A stretch of DNA of 64,000 nt from Pseudomonadota bacterium (GTDB lineage: Bacteria; Pseudomonadota; Gammaproteobacteria; Burkholderiales; Burkholderiaceae_C). Positions 47,169-59,106 of the stretch are shown one piece after another. The DNA lies in assembly GCA_020161065.1 (NCBI GenBank), contig JAIUPH010000001.1, positions 1 to 64,000 of the forward strand, written 5' to 3'. The position numbers and the translations under genes are program-made. The number at the start of each line of letters is the position of its first letter. The first letter of the stretch is position 1. The notes beneath the pieces are model-generated. The model saw only the letters and a program-made list of their open reading frames with translations. It was not told where the DNA came from and made no database searches.

Positions 47169-48095
47169 CTAAGCCTCGCGGTCCCACCAATCCCCTTGCA
47201 GCTGCGCCTGCAGCCAGCGGATGAAGGCACTCACCTTCTGCGGCACCAGCTTGGGCGACGGGAAGACGGCGTGCACTTCCTGCGACGGCAGCGTGTGCTC
47301 GGCCAGCAGCGGCACGATGCGGCCCGCGCGCAGCGACTCGCCGGCCACGTAGCGCGGCAGCACGGCCAGGCCGAAGCCGGCCTCGCAGGCGGCCAGCACC
47401 GTGGTCAGGTTGTTCGATCGCAGCGGGCCGCGCACCGGCACCGCGAGGTCGCCGCCGGCCTGGTCCTGGCGACCCTTGGCGCCGTGGAACAGCCAGCGCG
47501 CATCGCCCTGCACGCTGCTGTAGACCAGGCAGGCATGGTCGACCAGGGCGGCCGGGTGCTCGGGCGCGCCGTGGCGCGCCAGGTAGGCCGGCGCCGCGAC
47601 CAGCACCCAGGGGTTGCTGCCCAGGTAGCTGGCGCCCAGCGTGGAGTCGGCCAGGCGGCCCATGCGGATGGCCACGTCGACGCCTTGCTCCACCAGGTTG
47701 ACGTAGCGGTCGTCGAGGCCGAGGTCGATCTGCAGCGCCGGGTGCTCGCGCATGTAGCGCAGCACCAGCGGCGCCATCACGCGGCGACCGAAGGCCACCG
47801 AGGTGTTCAGGCGCAGCGTGCCGCCGGCCACGCCGGCGCCTTGCGCGGCCACCTGCTCGGCCTCGGCGAAGTGGTGCGCGGCGAGCTTGCAGCGCTCGTA
47901 GTACAGGCTGCCCAGCTCGGTCGGCGCGACGCCGCGCGTCGTGCGGTGCAGCAGCCGAGCGCCCAGCCGGCGCTCGGCCTCGGCCACCGCCTTGGTGGCG
48001 GTGGGCTGCGTCATGCCCAGTTCCGCCGCGGCCTTGCTGAAGCTGCCGGTCTCGACGACGCGCATGAAGGTCAGCATCGTGGTCATTCGGTCCAT
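47169..48095 (-). CDS. LysR-family regulator divergent from gcl, 308 aa
   Basis: N-terminal HTH (TFMRVVETGSFSKAAAELGM, TQPTATKAVAEAERRLGARL) followed by a LysR effector domain. ATG 48095 (MDRMTTML) is preferred; an earlier in-frame ATG would cover the operator at 48104-48115. A slightly later ATG at 48086 is also possible. It probably regulates the glyoxylate operon (gcl-hyi-reductase-kinase) through the dyad at 48127-48141. Confidence 0.88.
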   Translation of the reverse strand: MDRMTTMLTFMRVVETGSFSKAAAELGMTQPTATKAVAEAERRLGARLLHRTTRGVAPTELGSLYYERCKLAAHHFAEAEQVAAQGAGVAGGTLRLNTSVAFGRRVMAPLVLRYMREHPALQIDLGLDDRYVNLVEQGVDVAIRMGRLADSTLGASYLGSNPWVLVAAPAYLARHGAPEHPAALVDHACLVYSSVQGDARWLFHGAKGRQDQAGGDLAVPVRGPLRSNNLTTVLAACEAGFGLAVLPRYVAGESLRAGRIVPLLAEHTLPSQEVHAVFPSPKLVPQKVSAFIRWLQAQLQGDWWDREA

Positions 48096-48103
48096 GAGAC
48101 AAA

Positions 48104-48115
48104 AGTGTATACAGC
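48104..48115. promoter_or_regulatory. TGTATACA-type operator at gcl/LysR
   Basis: AGTGTATACAGC, one half perfect and one relaxed, just upstream of the LysR start and about 104 bp before gcl. It links glyoxylate assimilation to the putative GntR purine regulon. Confidence 0.62.
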
Positions 48116-48126
48116 ACGGCCGCCGC

Positions 48127-48141
48127 ATTCCATACCGGAAT
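48127..48141. promoter_or_regulatory. LysR-type dyad at gcl
   Basis: ATTCC (48127-48131) and GGAAT (48137-48141) are inverted with a 5-nt spacer, in the divergent LysR/gcl region. A candidate LysR binding half-site pair. Confidence 0.45.
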
Positions 48142-48218
48142 AGCACTTATCCGATCCCTTGGCTTCTCAAGCCGGCGGCCGGCTCCGATCATCGATGCCG
48201 TTCTTCCAGGAGTCGACG

Positions 48219-50024
<1,806 letters not shown>

Positions 50025-50045
50025 CCCCACCGAGGAGACAAGCCC

Positions 50046-50825
50046 ATGCCCAAGTTCGCCGCCAACCTGACCATGCTGTTCAACGAGGCGCCGTTCCTCG
50101 ACCGCTTCGCGCTGGCGCGCAAGGCGGGGTTCGACGCCGTCGAGTTCCTTTTTCCCTATGCCTGGCCGGCGGCCGAGATCCGCGCGCGCTTGGACGCGCA
50201 GCGGCTGCAGCTCGTGCTGCACAACCTGCCGGCCGGCGACTGGGACGCCGGCGAGCGCGGCATCGCCTGCCTGCCCGACCGCGTGAGCGAGTTCCGCGAC
50301 GGCGTGGGCCGCGCGATCGACTACGCCAAGGCGCTGGGCGTGCCGCAGCTCAACTGCCTGGCCGGCAAGGCGCCGGCCGACGTACCGGCCGCCGAACTGC
50401 GCCGCACGCTGGTGGGCAACCTGCGCTACGCGGCGGCCGAGCTGGCGGCCGCCGGGCTCAAGCTGCTGGTCGAGCCGATCAACACCTACGACATCCCCGG
50501 CTTCTATCTCTGCCGCAGCGCGCAGACCATCGACATCCTCGACGAGGTGGGCGCGAGCAACGCCTACCTGCAATACGACATCTACCACCTGCAGCGCATG
50601 GAAGGCGAGCTGGCGGCGACGATCGAGCGGCTGCTGCCGCGCATCGCGCACATCCAGCTGGCCGACAACCCGGGGCGCCACGAGCCCGGCAGCGGCGAAA
50701 TCAACTACCGCTACCTGTTCGCGCTGCTCGACCGCATCGGCTACCGCGGCTGGATCGGCTGCGAATACAAGCCCGCGGCGTCCACCGAGGCGGGCCTCGG
50801 CTGGCTGCAGCAGCTGGCGCGCTGA
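50046..50825 (+). CDS. hyi: Hydroxypyruvate isomerase, 259 aa
   Basis: TIM-barrel isomerase interconverting hydroxypyruvate and tartronate semialdehyde. KFAANLTMLFNEAPFLDRFA is the family N-terminus. Metal ligands are suggested by LVEPIN, YDIYHLQRM, HIQLADNPGRHEPG and GCEYKP. It lies 21 bp after gcl with GAGGAG before the ATG. Confidence 0.92.
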   Translation: MPKFAANLTMLFNEAPFLDRFALARKAGFDAVEFLFPYAWPAAEIRARLDAQRLQLVLHNLPAGDWDAGERGIACLPDRVSEFRDGVGRAIDYAKALGVPQLNCLAGKAPADVPAAELRRTLVGNLRYAAAELAAAGLKLLVEPINTYDIPGFYLCRSAQTIDILDEVGASNAYLQYDIYHLQRMEGELAATIERLLPRIAHIQLADNPGRHEPGSGEINYRYLFALLDRIGYRGWIGCEYKPAASTEAGLGWLQQLAR

Positions 50826-50850
50826 AACGAATCGAACGAAGGACTTCGCG

Positions 50851-51768
50851 ATGACCACCAACCCCCTGAAGATCGGCTTCATCGGCCTGGGCATCATGGG
50901 CGCGCCGATGGCGGGCCACCTGCTGCGCGCCGGGCACACGCTGTACGTGTACACGCGCGGCAAGCTGCCGGCCGCGATCGCCGAGAGCCGGGCCACACAG
51001 TGCACGCACGCGCGCGGCGTGGCCGAGCGCGCCGACCTCGTCATCACCATGCTGCCCGACACGCCCGACGTGGCGGCCGTGCTGTTCGGCAAGGACGGCG
51101 TGGCCGAAGGCCTGTCGACGGGCAAGGCGGTGGTCGACATGTCGTCCATCTCGCCGGTGGAGACGCAGGCCTTCGCCGCGCGCATCGAGGCGCTGGGCTG
51201 CGACTACCTCGACGCGCCGGTCTCCGGCGGCGAGGTGGGCGCGAAGAACGCCACGCTGTCCATCATGTGCGGCGGCAAGCCCGCGGTGTTCGATCGCATC
51301 AAGCCGGTGCTCGAAGCCATGGGCAAGAACATCAGCCTGGTCGGCGCCAGCGGCGCCGGCCAGACCTGCAAGGTGGCCAACCAGATCGTCGTGGCACTGA
51401 CCATCAACGCGGTGGCCGAAGGCCTGCTGTTCGCCGCCCGCGCCGGCGCCGACCCCGCCAAGGTGCGGCAGGCGCTGCTGGGCGGGCTGGCCAGCTCGCG
51501 CATCCTCGAAGTGCTGGGCGAGCGCATGGTCCAGCGCAACGTCACGCCGGGCTTTCGCATCGCGCTGCACCAGAAGGACCTGAACCTCGCGCTCGGCGCG
51601 GCCAAGTCGCTGGGCCTGGCCTTGCCGGCCACCGCGACGGCGCAGCAGCTCTTCAACGCCTGCGTGGCGCATGGCGGCGCCGGCTGGGACCATTCGGGCC
51701 TGGTGCGCGCGCTGGAGAAGCTGTCCAACTTCGAGATCGGGCAGCCGGCGTCTGACGTGGGCCGCTGA
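50851..51768 (+). CDS. glxR: Tartronate semialdehyde reductase, 305 aa
   Basis: Reduces tartronate semialdehyde (2-hydroxy-3-oxopropionate) to D-glycerate with NAD(P)H. IGFIGLGIMGAPMAGHLLRA is the Rossmann motif; DAPVSGGEVGAKNATLSIMC is the family substrate loop; the catalytic Lys is in QTCKVANQIVV near residue 171. Its place after gcl and hyi fixes the role within the beta-hydroxyacid dehydrogenase family. Confidence 0.92.
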   Translation: MTTNPLKIGFIGLGIMGAPMAGHLLRAGHTLYVYTRGKLPAAIAESRATQCTHARGVAERADLVITMLPDTPDVAAVLFGKDGVAEGLSTGKAVVDMSSISPVETQAFAARIEALGCDYLDAPVSGGEVGAKNATLSIMCGGKPAVFDRIKPVLEAMGKNISLVGASGAGQTCKVANQIVVALTINAVAEGLLFAARAGADPAKVRQALLGGLASSRILEVLGERMVQRNVTPGFRIALHQKDLNLALGAAKSLGLALPATATAQQLFNACVAHGGAGWDHSGLVRALEKLSNFEIGQPASDVGR

Positions 51769-51777
51769 AGCCGCCTC

Positions 51778-53115
51778 GTGACGGCCATCGTGACGGACAT
51801 GGTCACGCCCGCCGATCTGCTGCGCCGCATGTTCGACGCGGCGATCGCCTCGGCGCAGCCGGCGCTGTGCGTGCCGCGCTTCCTGCCCGACCTGTCGAGC
51901 GTAACGGGCAGGGTCGTCGTCATCGGCGCCGGCAAGGCCTCGGCGGCGATGGCGCAGGCGCTGGAGCAGCATTGGCGCGGCCAGCCAGGGCTGGAGCGGG
52001 TCTCCGGCCTCGTCGTTACCCGCTACGGCTACGCCGCGCCTTGCGAGCGCATCGAGATCGTCGAGGCGGCGCACCCCGTGCCCGATGCGGCCGGCGAAGC
52101 CGCGGTGCGGCGGATGCTCGAAACGGTGAGCGGCCTGCGCGCCGACGACCTCGTGCTGTGCCTGATCTCGGGCGGCGGCTCGGCCTTGCTGCCGCTGCCG
52201 AGCGCCGGGCTGACGCTGTCCGACCTGCAGCACGTCAACCGCGCGCTGCTGGCCAGCGGCGCGACGATCGGCGAGATGAACACCGTGCGCCGCCACCTCT
52301 CGGCCATCAACGGCGGGCGCCTGGCCGCGGCCTGCCATCCGGCGCGGGTGCTGACGCTGCTGATCTCCGACGTGCCCGGCGACCGGCCGATCGACATCGC
52401 CTCGGGCCCCACCGTCGCCGACCCGACCACGTGCGCCGACGCGCTGGCCATCGTGCGCCGCTGGCGTCTCGACCTGCCCGACGCCGCCAGACGCCTGCTC
52501 GAATCGGGCGAGGGCGAGTCGGTCAAGCCGGGCGACCCGCGGCTGGCGCGCGGCAGCGCGCACATCGTCGCCGCGCCGCAGCTGGCGCTGGAGGCGGCGG
52601 CCGCCGTGGCGCGCGCGGCCGGCTACGCGGCGCACATCCTCGGCGACGCCATCGAGGGCGAGGCGCGCGACGTCGGCACCGTGCTGGCCGGCATCGCGCG
52701 GCAGGTGGCCGGGCGCGGCCAGCCTTTCTCGCCGCCTTGCGTGCTGCTGTCGGGCGGCGAGACCACGGTCACGCTGCGCGGCGCGGGCAGCGGCGGCCGC
52801 AACGTCGAATGCCTGCTGGCCGCCGCCATCGCCTTGGACGGCTGCGCGCGCGTGCACGGCCTGGCCGGCGACACCGACGGCGTCGACGGCGCCGAGGAGA
52901 TCGCCGGCGCCGTGATCGCGCCCGACACGCTGGCCCGCGCCTGGGCGCTGGGGTTGAAGCCGGCCGACGAGCTGGCCAACAACAACGGGCACGGCTTCTT
53001 CCAGGCCCTCGGCGACTCGGTGCTGACCGGGCCCACGCGCACCAACGTCAACGACTTCCGCGCCCTGCTGATCGAAGCCGGGGCCGAGGTCGACGCCGAG
53101 GCCGCGGCGCGCTAG
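51778..53115 (+). CDS. ttuD: Glycerate 2-kinase (TtuD/MOFRL type), 445 aa
   Basis: Phosphorylates glycerate, probably to 2-phosphoglycerate, feeding lower glycolysis. VVVIGAGKASAAMAQAL near residue 47, CLISGGGSALLPLP near 128 and a C-terminal MOFRL domain (SGGETTVTLRGAGSGGRNVE, then GLAGDTDGVDG) are diagnostic. I use GTG 51778; an ATG seven codons later (51799) is an alternative. Only 9 bp from the reductase stop, so the four genes form one operon. Confidence 0.9.
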   Translation: MTAIVTDMVTPADLLRRMFDAAIASAQPALCVPRFLPDLSSVTGRVVVIGAGKASAAMAQALEQHWRGQPGLERVSGLVVTRYGYAAPCERIEIVEAAHPVPDAAGEAAVRRMLETVSGLRADDLVLCLISGGGSALLPLPSAGLTLSDLQHVNRALLASGATIGEMNTVRRHLSAINGGRLAAACHPARVLTLLISDVPGDRPIDIASGPTVADPTTCADALAIVRRWRLDLPDAARRLLESGEGESVKPGDPRLARGSAHIVAAPQLALEAAAAVARAAGYAAHILGDAIEGEARDVGTVLAGIARQVAGRGQPFSPPCVLLSGGETTVTLRGAGSGGRNVECLLAAAIALDGCARVHGLAGDTDGVDGAEEIAGAVIAPDTLARAWALGLKPADELANNNGHGFFQALGDSVLTGPTRTNVNDFRALLIEAGAEVDAEAAAR

Positions 53116-53131
53116 CCGAATGGATGCCGGG

Positions 53132-53143
53132 GCGTATACAGTT
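53132..53143 (+). promoter_or_regulatory. TGTATACA-type operator at uraH
   Basis: GCGTATACAGTT, 29 bp upstream of uraH. One half matches the consensus and the other is relaxed, so this is the weakest of the five. Confidence 0.5.
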
Positions 53144-53172
53144 TGCCTTTTTCTTGGCGAGGAGATCGACCG

Positions 53173-53532
53173 ATGGGCCACCTGAGCACGCATGTGCTGG
53201 ACACCGCCAACGGCTGCCCGGCCGCCGGCATGCAGGTCGTTCTGCAGCAAGGGCAGGGCGACGGCGGCTTCCGCACCGTCAAGACCGTCACGCTCAACGC
53301 CGACGGCCGCAGCGACGGCGGGCCGCTGCTCGACGCCGCGGCCATGGCCGCGGGGCGCTGGCGACTGGCGTTCCACGTGGCCGACTACTTCCGCGGCCGC
53401 GGCGCGGCGCTGCCCGAGCCGCCCTTCATCGACGTGGTGAACCTCGACTTCGGCATCGCCGATGCGCAAGGCCACTACCACGTGCCGCTGCTCGTCAGCC
53501 CGTTCAGCTACAGCACGTATCGAGGGTCCTGA
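53173..53532 (+). CDS. uraH: 5-hydroxyisourate hydrolase (transthyretin-related), 119 aa
   Basis: Hydrolyses the PuuD product to OHCU. Family landmarks: N-terminal HLSTHVLDTANGCPA, internal RWRLAFHVADYF, and the C-terminal tetrapeptide YRGS that closes the active site. ATG 53173 follows GAGGAG; an earlier in-frame ATG overlaps the operator. It lies 57 bp after the kinase and probably has its own promoter. Confidence 0.95.
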   Translation: MGHLSTHVLDTANGCPAAGMQVVLQQGQGDGGFRTVKTVTLNADGRSDGGPLLDAAAMAAGRWRLAFHVADYFRGRGAALPEPPFIDVVNLDFGIADAQGHYHVPLLVSPFSYSTYRGS

Positions 53533-53575
53533 ACCTCGCGATCCACGGGTAATCCCGGTACAAGATCGAACACGA

Positions 53576-53589
53576 AACTGTATACAGTT
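53576..53589 (+). promoter_or_regulatory. TGTATACA-type operator at the purine permease
   Basis: AACTGTATACAGTT is a perfect 14-bp palindrome, the best of the set. Its TATACA may serve as a -10 box. The leader RNA element starts 8 nt downstream. Confidence 0.72.
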
Positions 53590-53596
53590 CACCCCA

Positions 53597-53748
53597 GGTC
53601 GCCGCGGGTTTCCGGTTTCCGCCGGGATTGCGACCCACGCTCCTCACAGAGCCCGCTGTGGTGGGGGGAAGACCGATCGGCCCTGGCCGCGGCTTCCCCA
53701 TCCCGATCCTGCCGCCCCTGCGAGTGCCGCGCGCCGCCCTGTGAGGAG
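53597..53748 (+). ncRNA. Permease leader: candidate xanthine/urate riboswitch with anti-Shine-Dalgarno arm
   Basis: Helix A is GGTCGC (53597-53602) with GCGACC (53630-53635). Helix B is CCTCAC (53642-53647) with GTGGGG (53661-53666), 13-nt loop. GCGGG (53604-53608) can pair with CCCGC (53652-53656). All match the puuD leader in order. CTCCTCACAG (53640-53649) is also perfectly complementary over 10 nt to CTGTGAGGAG (53739-53748), the ribosome-binding site of the permease. Forming helix B would therefore free the site. The predicted switch direction (ligand turns translation on) is inference. Confidence 0.65.
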
Positions 53749-53755
53749 ACCGTCG

Positions 53756-55288
<1,533 letters not shown>

Positions 55289-55345
55289 GCGGGGGCGGGC
55301 CCACGACGGGCCAGCGGGCCGACCCGCTGGCCTTGTTTGGTTTCC

Positions 55346-55360
55346 TAGCATACGATATCG
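55346..55360 (+). promoter_or_regulatory. GTATRCTA-type element upstream of the CoA ligase
   Basis: TAGCATACGATATCG, whose reverse complement contains GTATGCTA, lies 29 bp before the ATG. It shares that word with 61537-61544 and, with one change, with 57052-57059. Confidence 0.45.
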
Positions 55361-55388
55361 CGGTCAACGTACCGGGGAGTACGACGCG

Positions 55389-57044
55389 ATGCGCTTTCGA
55401 GGCCCTGATCTCTCGCTCGATGGACTGGTCTTCATCGACGACTATCCGAAGCAGGCGGAACGGCGGTTTCCCGGCCGGCCGGCCATCGTCGGCGACGAGC
55501 TGACGCTGAGCTACCGGCAGCTCGACGAAGCCAGCGACCGCTTTGCCGCCTGGCTGCGCGCCAGCGGCGTGCCGGCGGGCAGCCGCGTCGCCTACGTCGG
55601 CAAGAACAGCCCGCTGCTGTTCCCGGTGTTCTTCGGCTGCATCCGCGCGGGCTGCGTGCTGGTGCCGGTCAACTGGCGCTTCGCGGTGCCGGAGATGCGC
55701 TACGTCATCGACGACAGCGAGTCGCGCGTGGTGGTCGCCGGGGCCGAGGTGCACGACGCCGTGGCCGAGGCCTGCCGCGGCCTGGCGCCGGCGCCGGTGC
55801 TGCTGTCGACCGTGGCGGCTGCGCCGGACGGCCTGCAGGCCCTGCTCTTCGACGGGCCGCTGCCCCACGCCGGCGACGCCGGCCACGCCGGCCACCCCGG
55901 CGACCCCGCCTCCATCGACCCCGATGCCGTGTGCCTGCAGCTCTACACCAGCGGCACCACCGGCCGCCCGAAAGGCGTGCTGGAAACGCGGCGCAAGCTG
56001 TCGGTGGCGCGCTGGATGGAGGTCGGCTCGCCCGACTGGGCCGACTGGCATGCCGGCGATGTGCTGCTCTCGGCGATGCCCAACTTCCATTCGGGCGGCT
56101 TGTCGTACATGCTGATCGGCCTGCTGCGCTCGATCACCTGCGTGCTGACGGCCGACCCGTCGCCGGCCAACCTGCTGAAGCTGAGCCGGCAGCACGCGGC
56201 GACGCGCACCTTCGTCGTGCCGGCCGTCATCCGCGCGCTGGTCGAGATGGTCGAGGCCGGCAGCGAGCCGGCGCCGCCGCTGAAGTCCATCTTCTACGGC
56301 GCGGCGCCGATGGATGTCGAGCTGATCCAGCGCTGCCAGCGGCTGTTTCCGGGCTGCGGCTTCGGCCAGTACTACGGCATGACCGAAGCGGCCGGATCGG
56401 CCACCTTCTTCCCGCCGAAAGAGCACCGCATCGACCGCCCGGAGCGGCTGCGCTCGGTGGGCCGGCTGCTGCCGGCCTTCGAGATGGAGATCCGCGACGC
56501 GCAGGGGCGGGTGCTCGGCATCGGCGAAGCGGGCGAGATCTACCTGCGCTCGCCGACCATCATGCTCGGCTACTGGAAGCGGCCCGAGGCCACTGCCGAG
56601 GTGCTGGACGCCGACGGCTGGTACCGCAGCGGCGACGGCGGCCGCGTCGACGCCGACGGCTGGCTGTTCCTGACCGACCGCGTCAGCGACCTCATCATCT
56701 CGGGCGGCGAGAACATCTTCCCCATCGAGGTGGAACAGGTGCTGCGCCTGCACCCGGCGGTGCAGGACGTGGTGGTGGTCGGCGCGCGCGACGCGCGCTG
56801 GGGCGAGACGGTGTGCGCGGTGGTCGAGCTGCGGGCCGGCCAGTCGGTCGGCCTGCAGGAACTGCAGGATTTCGCGCGGCCGCACATCGCCGGCTTCAAG
56901 CTGCCGCGCGTGCTGCGCATCGTCGAGCAACTGCCGCGCACGGCCACCGGCAAGCTGCAGCGCGGCGAGGTGTGGCAACGCCTGGGCGCAGCGGGCGGGG
57001 CGGGCGGGGCGGGTGCGGCGGCCGCCGCGCGCCCGGCCAACTAG
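55389..57044 (+). CDS. AMP-forming acyl-CoA ligase, 551 aa
   Basis: Activates a fatty, aromatic or alicyclic acid as CoA ester. The P-loop YTSGTTGRPKGVLETRR is near residue 188, YYGMTEAAGSATFF near 330, RSGDGGRVDADGW near 415, GGENIFPIEVEQVL near 437, and the catalytic Lys in TATGKLQRGE near 523. Typical length. It is followed by an SDR and sits in a beta-oxidation-like island, so it probably starts that pathway. Confidence 0.9.
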   Translation: MRFRGPDLSLDGLVFIDDYPKQAERRFPGRPAIVGDELTLSYRQLDEASDRFAAWLRASGVPAGSRVAYVGKNSPLLFPVFFGCIRAGCVLVPVNWRFAVPEMRYVIDDSESRVVVAGAEVHDAVAEACRGLAPAPVLLSTVAAAPDGLQALLFDGPLPHAGDAGHAGHPGDPASIDPDAVCLQLYTSGTTGRPKGVLETRRKLSVARWMEVGSPDWADWHAGDVLLSAMPNFHSGGLSYMLIGLLRSITCVLTADPSPANLLKLSRQHAATRTFVVPAVIRALVEMVEAGSEPAPPLKSIFYGAAPMDVELIQRCQRLFPGCGFGQYYGMTEAAGSATFFPPKEHRIDRPERLRSVGRLLPAFEMEIRDAQGRVLGIGEAGEIYLRSPTIMLGYWKRPEATAEVLDADGWYRSGDGGRVDADGWLFLTDRVSDLIISGGENIFPIEVEQVLRLHPAVQDVVVVGARDARWGETVCAVVELRAGQSVGLQELQDFARPHIAGFKLPRVLRIVEQLPRTATGKLQRGEVWQRLGAAGGAGGAGAAAAARPAN

Positions 57045-57049
57045 TAAGC

Positions 57050-57059
57050 TAGTATACTA
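57050..57059 (+). promoter_or_regulatory. TAGTATACTA palindrome upstream of the SDR gene
   Basis: A perfect 10-bp palindrome between the ligase stop and the dehydrogenase start. It resembles the 55346 and 61536 sites more than the purine operators, whose TGTATACA core it lacks. Confidence 0.45.
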
Positions 57060-57091
57060 TCGTCGTCGCAACCTGGGATCGGAGGGCCTGC

Positions 57092-58006
57092 ATGGCCGGC
57101 TTGCTGGAAGGAAAGGTGATCGTGGTGACCGGTGCGGGCGCCGGCGTCGGCAAGTGCATCGCGCTGGAAGCGGCGCGGCACGGCGCCCGGGTGGTCGTCA
57201 ACGACCTCGGCGTTGCGGTCGACGGCAGCGGCGGCAGCGTGCTGCCGGCGCAGCAGACGGTGGACGAGATCCGCGCCGCCGGCGGCACCGCGGTGGCCAA
57301 CACCGACAGCGTCGCCGAATGGAAATCGGCGCAGGCCATCGTCGCGCAGGCCGTGGAGACCTACGGCCGCATCGACGGCGTCGTCAACAACGCCGGCAAC
57401 CTGCGCGACGTGATCTTCCACCGCATGACCGAGGAGGATTTCGACGCCGTCGTGCGCGTGCACCTGAAGGGCTGCTTCAACATGTCGCGCGCCGCCGCGC
57501 CGCACTTCAAGAGCGAAGCGTCGGGCGCCTTCGTGCACATGACCTCGACCTCGGGGCTGATCGGCAACTTCGGCCAGGCCAACTACTGCGCGGCCAAGCT
57601 CGGCGTGGTCGGGCTGTCCAAGGCCATCGCGCTCGACATGCACAAGTTCGGCGTGCGCTCGAACTGCATCGCGCCCTTCGCCTTCACGCGCATGGTCGAC
57701 ACCATTCCGACCGACACGCCCGAAGGCCGGGCGCGGATGCAGGTCAACATGCGGCTGGAAGCCGCCAAGATCGCGCCTTTCACCTGCGCGCTGCTGACCG
57801 ACCAGGCCGGCGGCGTGACGGGGCAGATCTTCGGCGTCAGGAACAACGAGATCTACCTGTTCTCGCAGCCGCGGCCGATCCGCACCGCCCACCGCGGCGA
57901 GGGCTGGACGGTGCAGGCCTGCCTGGACGTCGCGCTGCCGATGATGACGCCGTCGTTCTACCCGCTCGACAAGTCGCGCGACGTGTTCTCTTGGGATCCG
58001 GTTTGA
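57092..58006 (+). CDS. Short-chain dehydrogenase, MFE-2-like 3-hydroxyacyl-CoA type, 304 aa
   Basis: NAD-dependent dehydrogenase. VVTGAGAGVGKCIALEAARH is the cofactor fold, VVNNAGN the NNAG motif, and STSGLIGNFGQANYCAAKLG carries Ser and the YxxxK pair. The VVVNDLGVAVDG loop and long C-terminus are typical of bacterial relatives of multifunctional enzyme 2. It probably oxidises a 3-hydroxyacyl-CoA made in this island. Confidence 0.88.
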   Translation: MAGLLEGKVIVVTGAGAGVGKCIALEAARHGARVVVNDLGVAVDGSGGSVLPAQQTVDEIRAAGGTAVANTDSVAEWKSAQAIVAQAVETYGRIDGVVNNAGNLRDVIFHRMTEEDFDAVVRVHLKGCFNMSRAAAPHFKSEASGAFVHMTSTSGLIGNFGQANYCAAKLGVVGLSKAIALDMHKFGVRSNCIAPFAFTRMVDTIPTDTPEGRARMQVNMRLEAAKIAPFTCALLTDQAGGVTGQIFGVRNNEIYLFSQPRPIRTAHRGEGWTVQACLDVALPMMTPSFYPLDKSRDVFSWDPV

Positions 58007-58021
58007 ACGCGTGCCGGCGCG

Positions 58022-58081
58022 GCGCCGATTGCCGCGCCGATTGCCGCGCCGATTGCCGCGCTCAGTGCCCCGCTCGGTGCC
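58022..58081. repeat. 12-bp tandem repeat at convergent gene ends
   Basis: GCGCCGATTGCC occurs three times exactly (58022-58057), followed by two diverged units to 58081. It begins 15 bp after the SDR stop and runs over the last codons and stop of livM on the other strand, so copy changes could alter the LivM C-terminus. Confidence 0.85.
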
Positions 58082-59096
58082 CCGCTCCGGCCGGCCGGCG
58101 CCGCCGCTGCCACGCGGCCCGCGCGCGCTGCAGCGCCCCGGCAACGCCTTGCGGCAGCAGCATCACGAAGACGATCAGCATCACGCCGTAGATCGCCCAC
58201 GGCGCGGCCTTCGACACCTTCTCGGCGACGTTGGGGATGAAGTGGATGAAGGCCGCGCCCCACACGGCGCCCGACATCGAGGCCAGCCCGCCGGCGACGA
58301 TGCCGACGATCAGCGAGATCGACAGGAACATCGTGAAGCTGTCGGGCGCCACGAACTGCACGGCGATCGCGCCGAGTGCGCCGGCCACGCCGGTGTAGGC
58401 CGCCGAGACGGCGAACGCCGCCGTCTTGACGCGCGCCACGTCCACGCCCATCGCGGTGGCCGCGGTCGGGTGGTCGCGCACCGCCAGCAGCGCCAGGCCG
58501 ATGCGGCCGTCCAGCAGGTTGCGCGCGATGGCGAACATCAGCAACGCGACGCCGAAGACGAACAGGTACAGCCACTGGTCCTGGTTCAGCGGCAGGCCGA
58601 AAGGCGCATCGGGCTTGAGCAGCACCAGCCCCTGGGCGCCGCCGGTCAGCGGCTCCAGCTTCCTGAACTTCAGCAACTGCGGCGTCGCGGTGCCCAGCGC
58701 GAAGGTGGCCAGCGCGAGGTAGATGCCTTCGAGCTTCAGCGCCGGCCAGCCGACGGCGTAGCCGACCAGCCCGCAGGCCAGCGCGGCGGCCGGCAGCGTC
58801 GCCCAATAGGGCATGGACAGCCGCTCCATCAGGATCGCGGCGCAGTAGGCGCCGATCGCGAAGAACGCGCCGTGGCCGAGCGAGATCTGCCCGTTGTAGC
58901 CGGTCAGGATGTTCAGGCCGAGCAGCGCGATGGCGTAGACCATCACCATCGTCGCCTGGAACAGCTGGTAGCCGCTGCCGACGAAAGCGAAGCCGGTCAC
59001 CAGCGCGACGGCGACCAAGCCGATCAGGCTGGACCGCAGGCGCTGGCCGGCGTCGCGCGCAGCGAGCGGGACCGGCACGGTCGATACGGAATGCAT
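58062..59096 (-). CDS. livM: LivM-type ABC permease (second system), 344 aa
   Basis: Permease of a second branched-chain/amide-type importer. LNILTGYNGQISLGHGAFFAIGAY near residue 63 and DHPTAATAMGVDVARVKTAAF near 210 are the hallmark regions. I use ATG 59096, eight nt after GAGG; GTG 59105 is an alternative. It ends in a basic/His tail within a 12-bp repeat. Confidence 0.9.
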   Translation of the reverse strand: MHSVSTVPVPLAARDAGQRLRSSLIGLVAVALVTGFAFVGSGYQLFQATMVMVYAIALLGLNILTGYNGQISLGHGAFFAIGAYCAAILMERLSMPYWATLPAAALACGLVGYAVGWPALKLEGIYLALATFALGTATPQLLKFRKLEPLTGGAQGLVLLKPDAPFGLPLNQDQWLYLFVFGVALLMFAIARNLLDGRIGLALLAVRDHPTAATAMGVDVARVKTAAFAVSAAYTGVAGALGAIAVQFVAPDSFTMFLSISLIVGIVAGGLASMSGAVWGAAFIHFIPNVAEKVSKAAPWAIYGVMLIVFVMLLPQGVAGALQRARAAWQRRRRPAGAGHRAGH

Positions 59097-59106
59097 GTTA
59101 TGCACC

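Noticed and set aside
57050-57059. TAGTATACTA as a sixth purine operator
   Set aside because: It lacks the TGTATACA core (reads AGTATACT) and lies among acyl-CoA genes, where a better matching element is shared.
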